Assembly (NCBI GenBank): GCA_029565685.1
Contig: JAKQNR010000020.1
Location: 82,121-146,120 of the forward strand
DNA: 64,000 nt
DNA from: a bacterium
GTDB taxonomy: Bacteria; Zhuqueibacterota; Zhuqueibacteria; Residuimicrobiales; Residuimicrobiaceae
Direction: 5' to 3'
The notes beneath the pieces were generated by a model. That model ran no database searches and was not told the origin of the DNA. It was given only the letters and a program-made list of their open reading frames with translations. The translations under genes were made by a program, and so were the position numbers. Of this stretch, positions 1-7,065 are shown piece after piece. Position 1 is the first letter of the stretch; every line of letters begins with the position of its first letter.

Positions 1-253
1 CAGGAGCAGAATCTGCGGTTACCCGGCCGCAATCGGCGATGCCCAAGCTGAGCTTGCCTACGGGAGGTGTAGGAACCCAAAGACCTCGGGCTAAAAAGAA
101 GGAAGGTTGCTGACGCGCAAGTTGGCAGGCAATAATAAAATAGTCCTTTCTGCAGGCTAGGCATCAGACGCTTGGGAACGCGGTAGGGATCCCCTTGAAG
201 ATTGTTGCGACAACTTATAATGGTGCGTATAACCCTTTCGGTCTGTAGATTTT
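1..253. other. Left edge, no gene; possible structured-RNA remnant
   Basis: I see no credible reading frame here. The plus strand has many short purine-rich, stem-like stretches. The segment near 170-200, with GGGAACGCGGTAGGGATCC, loosely resembles domain I of bacterial group II introns. No domain V hairpin or maturase gene is present in the window, so this would be at most a truncated piece. The minus-strand gene beside it stops at 254. Confidence 0.15.
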
Positions 254-1291
254 TTATTCGGCTTTACTATTGATCATCTCCTCGACCTGGCTGATGGCCT
301 GAAGTATCTTTTCCTGATACGCCGGCAGAGTGAAAAACCACGGCGCCATCAGAAAGCCTTTCAGCCGGTTCGCTGTCAAATTTTTTCGGCAGAAGGAGAC
401 GGTGCCTTTCAAGTTAACGTCTGTGCTCCAGTTCGATCCAGTGGGCACCTGATCGAATCCCGCCTGGTCCAGATCCAGATAGGCCTGGACGTATTTCACT
501 TTAGCCGGGTTTAAGTCAGCGCCATAATACCAGTTGCTCTGCAGCACCGACTTGGGCATGCGACGGAGGAACTCTTCCGGGTGATTCCAGTAATAGTCGG
601 ACCAGATCCATGGCCGAACGCCCCGGTTTTCCACCTGGCGGACGAAAAAGAAAAAGTCGTGCCACCATAGTTCTCCCTGGCGAATCACCGCATAGCTGTA
701 CTTGGATTGATGTCCGGCCGTTTCCTCATCATAACCGAGATGGAAAAAGCGGGGCGTGTCAAAAATCTCGCACACCTCACGGATCAAATCAGCGCACACT
801 TTGTAATACGCAGCAGTGGAGACCTGCCGGCTGTACTCCTTTAACCAGGTGTCGTGGGCGGTGGAAAAGTTCAGTTTTGGGATCGGTTCCAGACCCATGG
901 CGCGCAGCCGTTGGAGTTCTTTGCGAAACCGCCCGATGGGCCAGGAACCCTTGACCGAAAGCTCTGGATGGGTTTTATAGTGCAAGCCTTCGCCGATATC
1001 GATGACGATAAGGTTCATGCCGGCGGCCTGCATTCGGCCGGTGAGCGCCTGCCAGACGGATTCGTCAAAGCGCAGGTGATCGGCCTGGCACACCAGGTGC
1101 AATTCATCCGGTCTGAACGCGCCCCAGCTGTCGACCGGGATATCGGACCACATGTTTACGCCCAGGTGCAGCAGCATGCCCCACCACAATCCCGGCGCCG
1201 CTTGCACGGGGGCGGTTGCAGCCGGCAGGGAGGCGGTCACGGCCGCCGCCGCACTTGCTTTGATAAACTCACGCCGCGATAAATGAATCAC
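254..1291 (-). CDS. Secreted TIM-barrel glycosidase-like protein (GH20-like)
   Basis: 345-residue exported protein. The N-terminus HLSRREFIKASAAAAV has the SRRxFIK twin-arginine pattern followed by an Ala-rich hydrophobic stretch, so Tat export is likely. The rest reads as one (beta/alpha)8-like domain: alternating Ile/Val strands, a central FHLGYDEE that resembles the His-x-Gly-x-Asp-Glu active-site motif of GH20 hexosaminidases, and Trp-rich segments (WIWSDYYWN) typical of sugar pockets. I chose the GTG at 1289-1291 because GGAGGA lies 7 nt upstream; a longer frame opens at 1315 but would run through that ribosome binding site. GH20 membership is inferred from the motif alone and the length is short for a full GH20 enzyme. 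It stands alone on its strand, divergent from the gene at 1892. Confidence 0.8.
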   Translation of the reverse strand: MIHLSRREFIKASAAAAVTASLPAATAPVQAAPGLWWGMLLHLGVNMWSDIPVDSWGAFRPDELHLVCQADHLRFDESVWQALTGRMQAAGMNLIVIDIGEGLHYKTHPELSVKGSWPIGRFRKELQRLRAMGLEPIPKLNFSTAHDTWLKEYSRQVSTAAYYKVCADLIREVCEIFDTPRFFHLGYDEETAGHQSKYSYAVIRQGELWWHDFFFFVRQVENRGVRPWIWSDYYWNHPEEFLRRMPKSVLQSNWYYGADLNPAKVKYVQAYLDLDQAGFDQVPTGSNWSTDVNLKGTVSFCRKNLTANRLKGFLMAPWFFTLPAYQEKILQAISQVEEMINSKAE

Positions 1292-1891
1292 CGTTAATTC
1301 CTCCGGACGGAACATTTCATTCGTTTTTTCGTTGAGCCAGGTTGTCCTTGCTGATGCTCGTGCAGGTAATCTCGTTTCCGGGCTATCTCCCTCAGCTGTG
1401 GCACTCTTCAGACTGCGGCAACAGCCATTGCTTTCACCAACGCAGGCCGATCTCTACATTCTGGCAGGCGCGTTGCAGCGGGGTTGAATGACCATCGTAG
1501 CGCCTGTTGGTCTAATTAAGCATTTCGGCATTGATTCGCAAGCAGAATTTGAGCGGCGGGGCGGAGAGAGCCGTGCTGCCGCGTCCGCTGCTTTCGGATT
1601 CTGGCCGGCGGTTGGCTGTGAAGCCTGCTTTACCAGCCATGCTGGAACTTTTCAATGTCCAGCTGCAGCTGATTGAGCAGATTTTCTTCGCTTACTTTCT
1701 GCTTGATTTTATAGAGTGGATTGGCTATTATAGCTTTCAGCCAATGAGGGCAAGGGGTTGTGGCGTGTTCCGGAGGGCAGAAGCCGCTGGCTGTTATTTG
1801 AGGAATGACCTTCCATAAGACAATGTATGCCTTCCGCATTGTGAAAATAGCACATCCCGATCACGATCTCCTAACGGTTTGAGGCGGTTCT
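1292..1891. other. Divergent intergenic region, nothing recognised
   Basis: About 600 bases between the minus-strand gene starting at 1291 and the plus-strand gene at 1892. It must hold both promoters, but I cannot point to a convincing -35/-10 pair. The short frames here have no ribosome binding site, signal peptide or coding character. No tRNA-like fold was seen. Confidence 0.5.
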
Positions 1892-2452
1892 ATGGCTCGA
1901 CGATTGATTCTCCTGGCACTTGGTTTTTTGTCGGCAGGCGCCTCCACTGCGGTGAGTCAGGGAAAAGACATCGTCGGCTATTACTTGGCCATGCCCGGCG
2001 ATTATTTCGCCTGCGAGGCGGGGGTATTCACCGACTCGGAGACCTTCCGGCTGCAAGCCATTCAGCATAAAAATATAAAGAATGGTTATCTGCTGGCGCA
2101 TATTGACCATGGCATGCGTTATTCCATTGAAGTGGCTCTTTTCAAAGATCGGCTCCGTGGTCGGGATGTCATCGCTGTTTCCATCGACTGCGGCGCCGGA
2201 TGCATGTGCAACGAATTCAAACTGCTGGCGTTCGCAACGGACGGTTCCTGGCAGATCCTCGACGATCTCTTGCCGGTCCGCCAGATGGAACAGGCTATGA
2301 AAAAGCTTGAGCAGGAGGTCGGCGCAGAGATCTCGGCGGTCTATAAACTGCCCGAGTTTGGAACCACAATTCGTACGCTGGACTCGGCATCAGGCGCTCT
2401 TTTGTACCAGCTGGTTTGGCGGAATGGCGCATTTCATCTGCAAGAGAGATGA
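1892..2452 (+). CDS. Hypothetical secreted protein
   Basis: 186 residues. Residues 1-22 form a signal peptide (Arg-Arg start, Leu-rich core, Ala-Val-Ser-Gln end), so the product is probably periplasmic or surface exposed. The mature part is a mixed alpha/beta domain with a Cys cluster (DCGAGCMCN) near residue 108 that could form disulfides or bind metal, then an amphipathic helix around residues 130-150. I do not recognise a family. A GAGGCGG stretch lies just upstream of the ATG. The next gene (2678) is 225 bases downstream on the same strand, with no visible terminator between. Confidence 0.7.
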   Translation: MARRLILLALGFLSAGASTAVSQGKDIVGYYLAMPGDYFACEAGVFTDSETFRLQAIQHKNIKNGYLLAHIDHGMRYSIEVALFKDRLRGRDVIAVSIDCGAGCMCNEFKLLAFATDGSWQILDDLLPVRQMEQAMKKLEQEVGAEISAVYKLPEFGTTIRTLDSASGALLYQLVWRNGAFHLQER

Positions 2453-2677
2453 CTTTTGCGCCGGTTCCTGGCAGAGTGAGTAAGTGCCGCATGGCGCCTA
2501 GTCCGTCCTTGTCTATTGATATAAAAGCATTTTTCTAAAAGCATAGGCAAAGTGTGACGGACAAAGATGCGGCGCCGCTCATGAGTATCGGCGCGGCCTG
2601 AGCGCGATGCTTTATCGAGAGATGCGCCGTCTGTTCCGGCGCAGGCAGGTTTATATTGGCATAGGGAAGAAAGTAAA

Positions 2678-3838
2678 ATGTTCAACAAGAGTATGGCACT
2701 GGCGGTCTGTTTTCTTTTATTTCTGGGATGCAGTGAACGCGATGAGGGCGGACTCTATCGCCTTAGAACTCTCGTCAGCCGCAGCGCCACGATGGAAAAT
2801 CCAACCGCTCAGCCCGGCCGGGGCGGCATGAGCGGCAACGGATTGAAAGCCAGTCCGGCGATAAAGCTGTTCAAGGCCGGCGCTGTCGCGACCCTTTTAG
2901 ATCAAAAAGGTCCGGGCATGATTCGGCACATCTGGTGTACGGCGTCCTCCATCGAGCCCAGGGTGCTGCGCAATTTAATTCTAAGGATGTACTGGGAATC
3001 TGAAACGATCCCTGCCGTGGAGGTCCCGTTGTCGGATTTTTTCGGCCTTGCTCATGGGGCTGTGGCGCCGATGTATTCGGATCTGGTCAGCGCTCAAACC
3101 GGACGCGGCTATAACTGCTTCATCCCCATGCCCTTTGCCGACAAAGCCCGCATCACCATCGCCAATGAGAGCGATGAGGATCTTGACTGGTTTTTTTACC
3201 AGATCGATTTTACCCTCGGCGATCGAGTCACGGATGAGGACGGCCGGTTTCACGCCTCTTTCAACCGGGAAAATCCGACGGTGTACGGCAGGGATTTCGT
3301 CATCCTCGAGGTGGCGAACGCCAGAGGAAAATACCTCGGCTGCGTGCTGGGCGTGCGGCCCCTTTCCCCGGGCTGGTGGGGGGAGGGAGAAGTCAAGATG
3401 TACATCGACGGGGACGATGCATACCCGACTATTTGCGGGACTGGACTGGAAGACTATATCGGGGCGGCATGGGGGCTCGTGGAACATGGCACGCCTACCC
3501 AAGGGGCTCCACTGGTCCGCCCTCCATTTAATTCGCTGTACCGGTTTCACATTTACGACCCGATCTATTTTCAGAAAAACATCAAGGTCACGGTGCAGCA
3601 AATGGGCAACGGTAAAAAGTCGCTCCTGCAACCGGTCTATGGCGACACGCTGATCTTTGGCTACAAGAACCATCCACGCCGCAGCCCGGATGACATTTAT
3701 TATCTTCGTTCCGACGATGTCAGTTGCGCCGCCTTCTGGTACCAGTACCCGGTGAACCGCCGCCGCATGGCTTTGCCGTCCAAAGAGGTCCGCAGCGCAA
3801 ATCTCTATAAGGAAAAAGCCGAGCCGGCCAAAGAATAG
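2678..3838 (+). CDS. DUF2961 / GH172 family lipoprotein glycosidase
   Basis: 386-residue lipoprotein: LLFLGC gives a lipobox with Cys18. The body matches the DUF2961 family, now GH172, whose characterised members act on difructose dianhydrides or on D-arabinofuranosides. Family hallmarks are visible: a jelly-roll core, GEGEVKMYIDGD at about 235-246 and GTGLEDY at about 254-260. Glu238 and Glu258 are about 20 residues apart, like the catalytic glutamate pair described for this family, and are the probable catalytic residues (inferred from motif and spacing). GH172 enzymes usually work as trimers or trimer-based assemblies. The substrate cannot be read from sequence; the GH127 gene at 7066 also suggests furanosides. 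GGAAG precedes the ATG. Length is normal for the family. Confidence 0.9.
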   Translation: MFNKSMALAVCFLLFLGCSERDEGGLYRLRTLVSRSATMENPTAQPGRGGMSGNGLKASPAIKLFKAGAVATLLDQKGPGMIRHIWCTASSIEPRVLRNLILRMYWESETIPAVEVPLSDFFGLAHGAVAPMYSDLVSAQTGRGYNCFIPMPFADKARITIANESDEDLDWFFYQIDFTLGDRVTDEDGRFHASFNRENPTVYGRDFVILEVANARGKYLGCVLGVRPLSPGWWGEGEVKMYIDGDDAYPTICGTGLEDYIGAAWGLVEHGTPTQGAPLVRPPFNSLYRFHIYDPIYFQKNIKVTVQQMGNGKKSLLQPVYGDTLIFGYKNHPRRSPDDIYYLRSDDVSCAAFWYQYPVNRRRMALPSKEVRSANLYKEKAEPAKE

Positions 3839-3878
3839 TCTTCCGGCGCTTTCTTTGTTGTCGCGGGGGTGAGCGAAA

Positions 3879-4001
3879 ATGCCGAAAAACTCTTGCTATT
3901 ATTACGACAGCGTGCATTTCAGCAAGGACGGCGCCCGCGCGGTCGCGGCCATCGTATGTGCGGATCTGCAAGCGCACTGGAAGGCTGCCGAAAAGCCTTG
4001 A
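3879..4001 (+). pseudogene. C-terminal fragment of an SGNH/GDSL hydrolase
   Basis: A 40-codon open frame containing YYDSVHFSKDGARAVAA, which is the C-terminal Asp-x-x-His catalytic block of SGNH/GDSL esterases together with the usual following helix. The N-terminal Ser and Gly/Asn blocks are absent, and the frame is closed by a stop immediately upstream, at 3870-3872. It is therefore a remnant, not a working enzyme. SGNH hydrolases often sit beside carbamoyltransferase/SxtJ genes, and one is expected here, so this is probably what is left of a member of the cluster. It may alternatively be a chance retention after a deletion between 3838 and 4102. Confidence 0.6.
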
Positions 4002-4101
4002 TCAGAAAGAAAATTTGTTTATCTTACTGAAGACGATGCCCGCGTGCCAGCGACGCGCGGAACAGCACTCCTTCGCTCCATTCGCCGAAAACAGGATTTC
4101 T

Positions 4102-5967
4102 ATGAGCGCCCTTTTAGGCATCTCTGCGTTTTATCACGATGCAGCCGCGGCTTTGATTCAGGACGGCCGTATCGTCGCTGCTGCGCAAGAAGAACGTTTC
4201 ACGCGTAAAAAGCATACGCCCGAGTTTCCGGCTCATGCGATCAAATACTGTCTGGAAGAATCGGGACTGGCACTTGATGAATTGAGCGCCGTGGTTTTTT
4301 ACGACAAGCCGCTGCTCAAGTTTGAACGCCTGCTGGAAACCTATTACCAATTTGCGCCCAGGGGATTGCGCTCCTTTCTCGCCGCGATGCCTGTATGGAT
4401 CAGAGAAAAAATGTTTCTGAAAAAAATGCTGCATGACGGTTTGGCGCAGATTGAAAAATACGATAGAAAAAAGTGCAAGTTATTGTTTCCCGCGCACCAC
4501 TTGTCCCATGCGGCCAGCGCATTTTATCCATCGCCTTATTCGGAAGCGGCCATCCTAACCATTGACGGCGTCGGCGAATGGGCCACTGCTTCCATCAGCC
4601 ACGGCAAAGGCCGTCGGATCACCCTGCTGAAGGAATTGCGATTTCCTCATTCCGTCGGACTGTTGTATTCCGCCTTTACCTATTACCTGGGATTCCGGGT
4701 CAATTCGGGAGAGTACAAGTTGATGGGGTTGGCGCCCTATGGAAATCCCGATGCGGAGCAGACCCGCACCTACATCCGTATAATCAAGCAGCATCTGGTG
4801 ACGGTGCGCGAGGATGGATCGATCCGGCTGAATCAGGATTATTTCAACTATGCGACCGGCCTGTCTATGGTCAAAGAGAAAAAATGGCAGTCGCTGTTCG
4901 GATTTCCCGTACTGGCGCCCGGGGGCGAACTGGAACAAGCGCATTGCAATCTGGCCTATGCGATCCAACAGGTCACTGAAGAGATCGTGTTCAAGATGGC
5001 CGCAGAGGCCAAACGGATCACCGCTGCCGATTATCTCTGCCTGGCCGGGGGAGTGGCCCTCAACTGTGTGGCCAACGGTAAACTGCTTAAACAGGGACTG
5101 TTCAAAGAGATTTATATCCAGCCGGCGGCAGGCGATGCCGGCGGCGCCCTGGGCGCTGCGCTGGCCGCTCATCATCTTTATTTTGAGCAAGAACGGAATC
5201 CGACGCTGGAGGGCGATGCCATGCGGGGGGCGTATTGGGGACCGGAATTTTCCGACAAAGAGGCGCTCCTTGCCTTTAAAAGACACAAAGCGGCCTATCA
5301 GCGGATGGATTCCTTTGATCAGCTTTGCCGGACCGTGGCCGATCTCCTCGAACAGGGCCATGTGATCGGCTGGTTCCAGGGCCGAATGGAATACGGCCCT
5401 CGGGCGCTTGGCAATCGCAGCATTCTGGGCGATGCGCGAAATCCGGAGATGCAGAAAAAATTGAATTTGAAGATCAAGTACCGCGAGGGATTCAGGCCCT
5501 TTGCGCCCGCGGTGTTGTATGAGGATGCGAACGAATATTTCGATCTGCCGGCGCCCTCCCCCTATATGCTGCTGATCGCCGACGTGCGGGAAGAGAGACG
5601 AATAAAGCTGCCCGACCGCTTTCACGAGATGGATCTGTGGGAAAAGCTGTACCATGAACGCAGCGATGTGCCGGCGGTCACCCATTTGGATTTTTCCGCG
5701 CGCGTTCAGACCGTCCATCGAGAGACGAATCCACGATTCTGGCAGCTTATCGCTTCGTTCAAGGAAAAAACAGGGTACGGCTTGTTGGTGAATACCAGTT
5801 TTAATGTGCGCGGCGAGCCCATGGTCTGTACGCCGGACGATGCCTATCGATGCTTTATGCGGACTGAGATGGATGAACTGGTGGTGAACGATTTTATCCT
5901 GAAAAAAACGGATCAGCCCGACTGGCAAAACCGGTCCAAGTGGATGGAAGCATTTCAATCCGATTGA
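4102..5967 (+). CDS. O-carbamoyltransferase, NodU/CmcH family
   Basis: 621 residues, the usual length. It transfers a carbamoyl group from carbamoyl phosphate, via a carbamoyl-adenylate, to a hydroxyl of a sugar or other small molecule in the cytoplasm. The N-terminal kinase-fold domain has GISAFYHDAAAALIQDG, HHLSHAASAFYP (His132-133 and His136, metal/adenylate site) and GGVALNC. The C-terminal YrdC-like part has GPRALGNRSILGDAR and LLVNTSFNVRGEPMVC. I start at 4102, where AGGA lies upstream and the protein aligns with the family start; the frame stays open to 3958 but that extension has no family character. It is followed 31 bases later by the DUF5989 and SxtJ genes, the same trio as sxtI-sxtK-sxtJ in saxitoxin clusters. 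The acceptor here is unknown, more likely a surface glycan than a toxin. Confidence 0.95.
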   Translation: MSALLGISAFYHDAAAALIQDGRIVAAAQEERFTRKKHTPEFPAHAIKYCLEESGLALDELSAVVFYDKPLLKFERLLETYYQFAPRGLRSFLAAMPVWIREKMFLKKMLHDGLAQIEKYDRKKCKLLFPAHHLSHAASAFYPSPYSEAAILTIDGVGEWATASISHGKGRRITLLKELRFPHSVGLLYSAFTYYLGFRVNSGEYKLMGLAPYGNPDAEQTRTYIRIIKQHLVTVREDGSIRLNQDYFNYATGLSMVKEKKWQSLFGFPVLAPGGELEQAHCNLAYAIQQVTEEIVFKMAAEAKRITAADYLCLAGGVALNCVANGKLLKQGLFKEIYIQPAAGDAGGALGAALAAHHLYFEQERNPTLEGDAMRGAYWGPEFSDKEALLAFKRHKAAYQRMDSFDQLCRTVADLLEQGHVIGWFQGRMEYGPRALGNRSILGDARNPEMQKKLNLKIKYREGFRPFAPAVLYEDANEYFDLPAPSPYMLLIADVREERRIKLPDRFHEMDLWEKLYHERSDVPAVTHLDFSARVQTVHRETNPRFWQLIASFKEKTGYGLLVNTSFNVRGEPMVCTPDDAYRCFMRTEMDELVVNDFILKKTDQPDWQNRSKWMEAFQSD

Positions 5968-5998
5968 AGGGTGGGCGAACAGGGAAAGGAAGCGATAC

Positions 5999-6148
5999 AT
6001 GGAGTTCTTGAAAGATCTTTGGCTTTTTATGAAGGAGCGGAAAAAATTCTGGCTGGCGCCGATCATCATTCTGTTGCTGCTCCTGGGTTTGTTGATCGTG
6101 TTCGGCAGCGGCACGGCCATCGCCCCCTTTATCTACACTCTGTTTTAA
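5999..6148 (+). CDS. DUF5989 (SxtK-like) small membrane protein
   Basis: 49 residues: a short basic, aromatic N-terminal segment (MEFLKDLWLFMKERKKFWL), one long hydrophobic helix at about 19-38, and a short tail. This is the size and shape of the DUF5989 family, which is found between carbamoyltransferases and SxtJ proteins. AGGAAG stands 6 bases before the ATG. It lies 31 bases after the carbamoyltransferase stop and 15 bases before sxtJ, so the three are almost certainly co-transcribed. Its biochemical role is unknown; an inner-membrane partner for the transferase is an inference from conserved order. Confidence 0.85.
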   Translation: MEFLKDLWLFMKERKKFWLAPIIILLLLLGLLIVFGSGTAIAPFIYTLF

Positions 6149-6163
6149 ACCGGAACCTGCGCC

Positions 6164-6523
6164 ATGAACAAGGAAGCGGCGAAATCCACCCTGCTGGTCC
6201 TTTCGACGGGATGCTTGGCCCTGTACCTGATTTTCAACTGGAGAGGATGGGTTGTTTTTTCATTTCTGCTGGGTCTGATCGGCATTTTTTCTCCCTGGTT
6301 GAGCGAAAAAATTCACTGGATCTGGATGAAGCTGGCCGATCTTTTGGCATCGGTCGTTCCCAAAATCGTGCTGACCATCGTGTTCTACGGCGTTCTGTTT
6401 CCTTTGGCGCTGATCTCCCGGCTGTTCCGCCGCGATCCATTGATGCTCTCCGATAAATATGAAAGCTATTTCATCGACATTCATCAGAATCCGAAGAAAG
6501 AGGATTTCACCAAGATCTGGTAG
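6164..6523 (+). CDS. SxtJ family membrane protein
   Basis: 119 residues with three or four hydrophobic helices (about 8-24, 28-45, 58-85), then a charged cytosolic tail ending in ESYFIDIHQNPKKEDFTKIW-type residues. This agrees in size and topology with SxtJ, a family known almost only by its association with carbamoyltransferases. It is last in the three-gene cluster starting at 4102. The function is unknown; membrane tethering of the carbamoylation step is a reasonable inference. No clear terminator follows. Confidence 0.85.
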   Translation: MNKEAAKSTLLVLSTGCLALYLIFNWRGWVVFSFLLGLIGIFSPWLSEKIHWIWMKLADLLASVVPKIVLTIVFYGVLFPLALISRLFRRDPLMLSDKYESYFIDIHQNPKKEDFTKIW

Positions 6524-6942
6524 TCTGGGCGGAATGGGTTAAGAAGGGGCGGAAGGTGGATTCAACTAGCATGTTCGGATCCTGTCGAAACAGGCAGCAG
6601 GGGTGAAGATAATCAATTTTTTCGATCAAATACCAGGAGGATGCGGTTGAAAATATATCGCGCCACCTGGTTCGTGGAGAACTTGCCCTGAACTTGTCAC
6701 AAGGAAACGATGGTGAGGCTGCCGCCGGTGAAAAACAGAGGGGCTGAATTAAAGCCCCGCTTCGACGTGGATTACCTATGTCATGTCTGCTATCAAAGAT
6801 GAGCTTCTTGTTGTTTCCTGTCCCTTTTTCAAATTCCCTGCATTCACTTGTCCATTTACCGATGATGATTCGTTTCTCTTAAAATTTTCATGCATCGGTA
6901 AAAAGCATATCCATAGTAGATTACAGTAAAGGAATGTTTAAG
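6524..6942. other. Intergenic region
   Basis: About 420 bases after sxtJ. It contains one modest GC hairpin (GGGGCT ... AGCCCC around 6736-6756) without a T-run and an AT-rich stretch from about 6800 onward that could hold the promoter of the genes at 6943/7066. I see no gene-sized frame with a ribosome binding site. Confidence 0.4.
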
Positions 6943-7038
6943 ATGAAAGGTCCTGTGAATAGGATCGCGCCAACGTTTCCAATGATGGACGATTATTCCG
7001 ATTGCGATGCCTGTATCATTGACGAATCGTCTTGTTGA
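6943..7038 (+). CDS. Possible Cys-rich acidic micropeptide
   Basis: A 31-codon frame with AAGGA 8 bases before its ATG, ending 27 bases before the likely start of the GH127 gene. The peptide starts basic and ends acidic and Cys-containing, with three Cys in its last ten residues (DCDACIIDESSC). A basic leader and Cys-rich core is the general shape of some ribosomal peptide precursors, but no modification enzyme is nearby. It could instead be a leader peptide or chance. Coding status is uncertain. Confidence 0.3.
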   Translation: MKGPVNRIAPTFPMMDDYSDCDACIIDESSC

Positions 7039-7065
7039 AAAATGATAATCAAGAAAAGAGGAATA

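Noticed and set aside
4555..6120. Long minus-strand open frame of about 520 codons opposite the carbamoyltransferase
   Set aside because: It mirrors a gene whose family and codon use are clear; it has no ribosome binding site, signal or domain. High GC at third positions of the real gene leaves long shadow frames.
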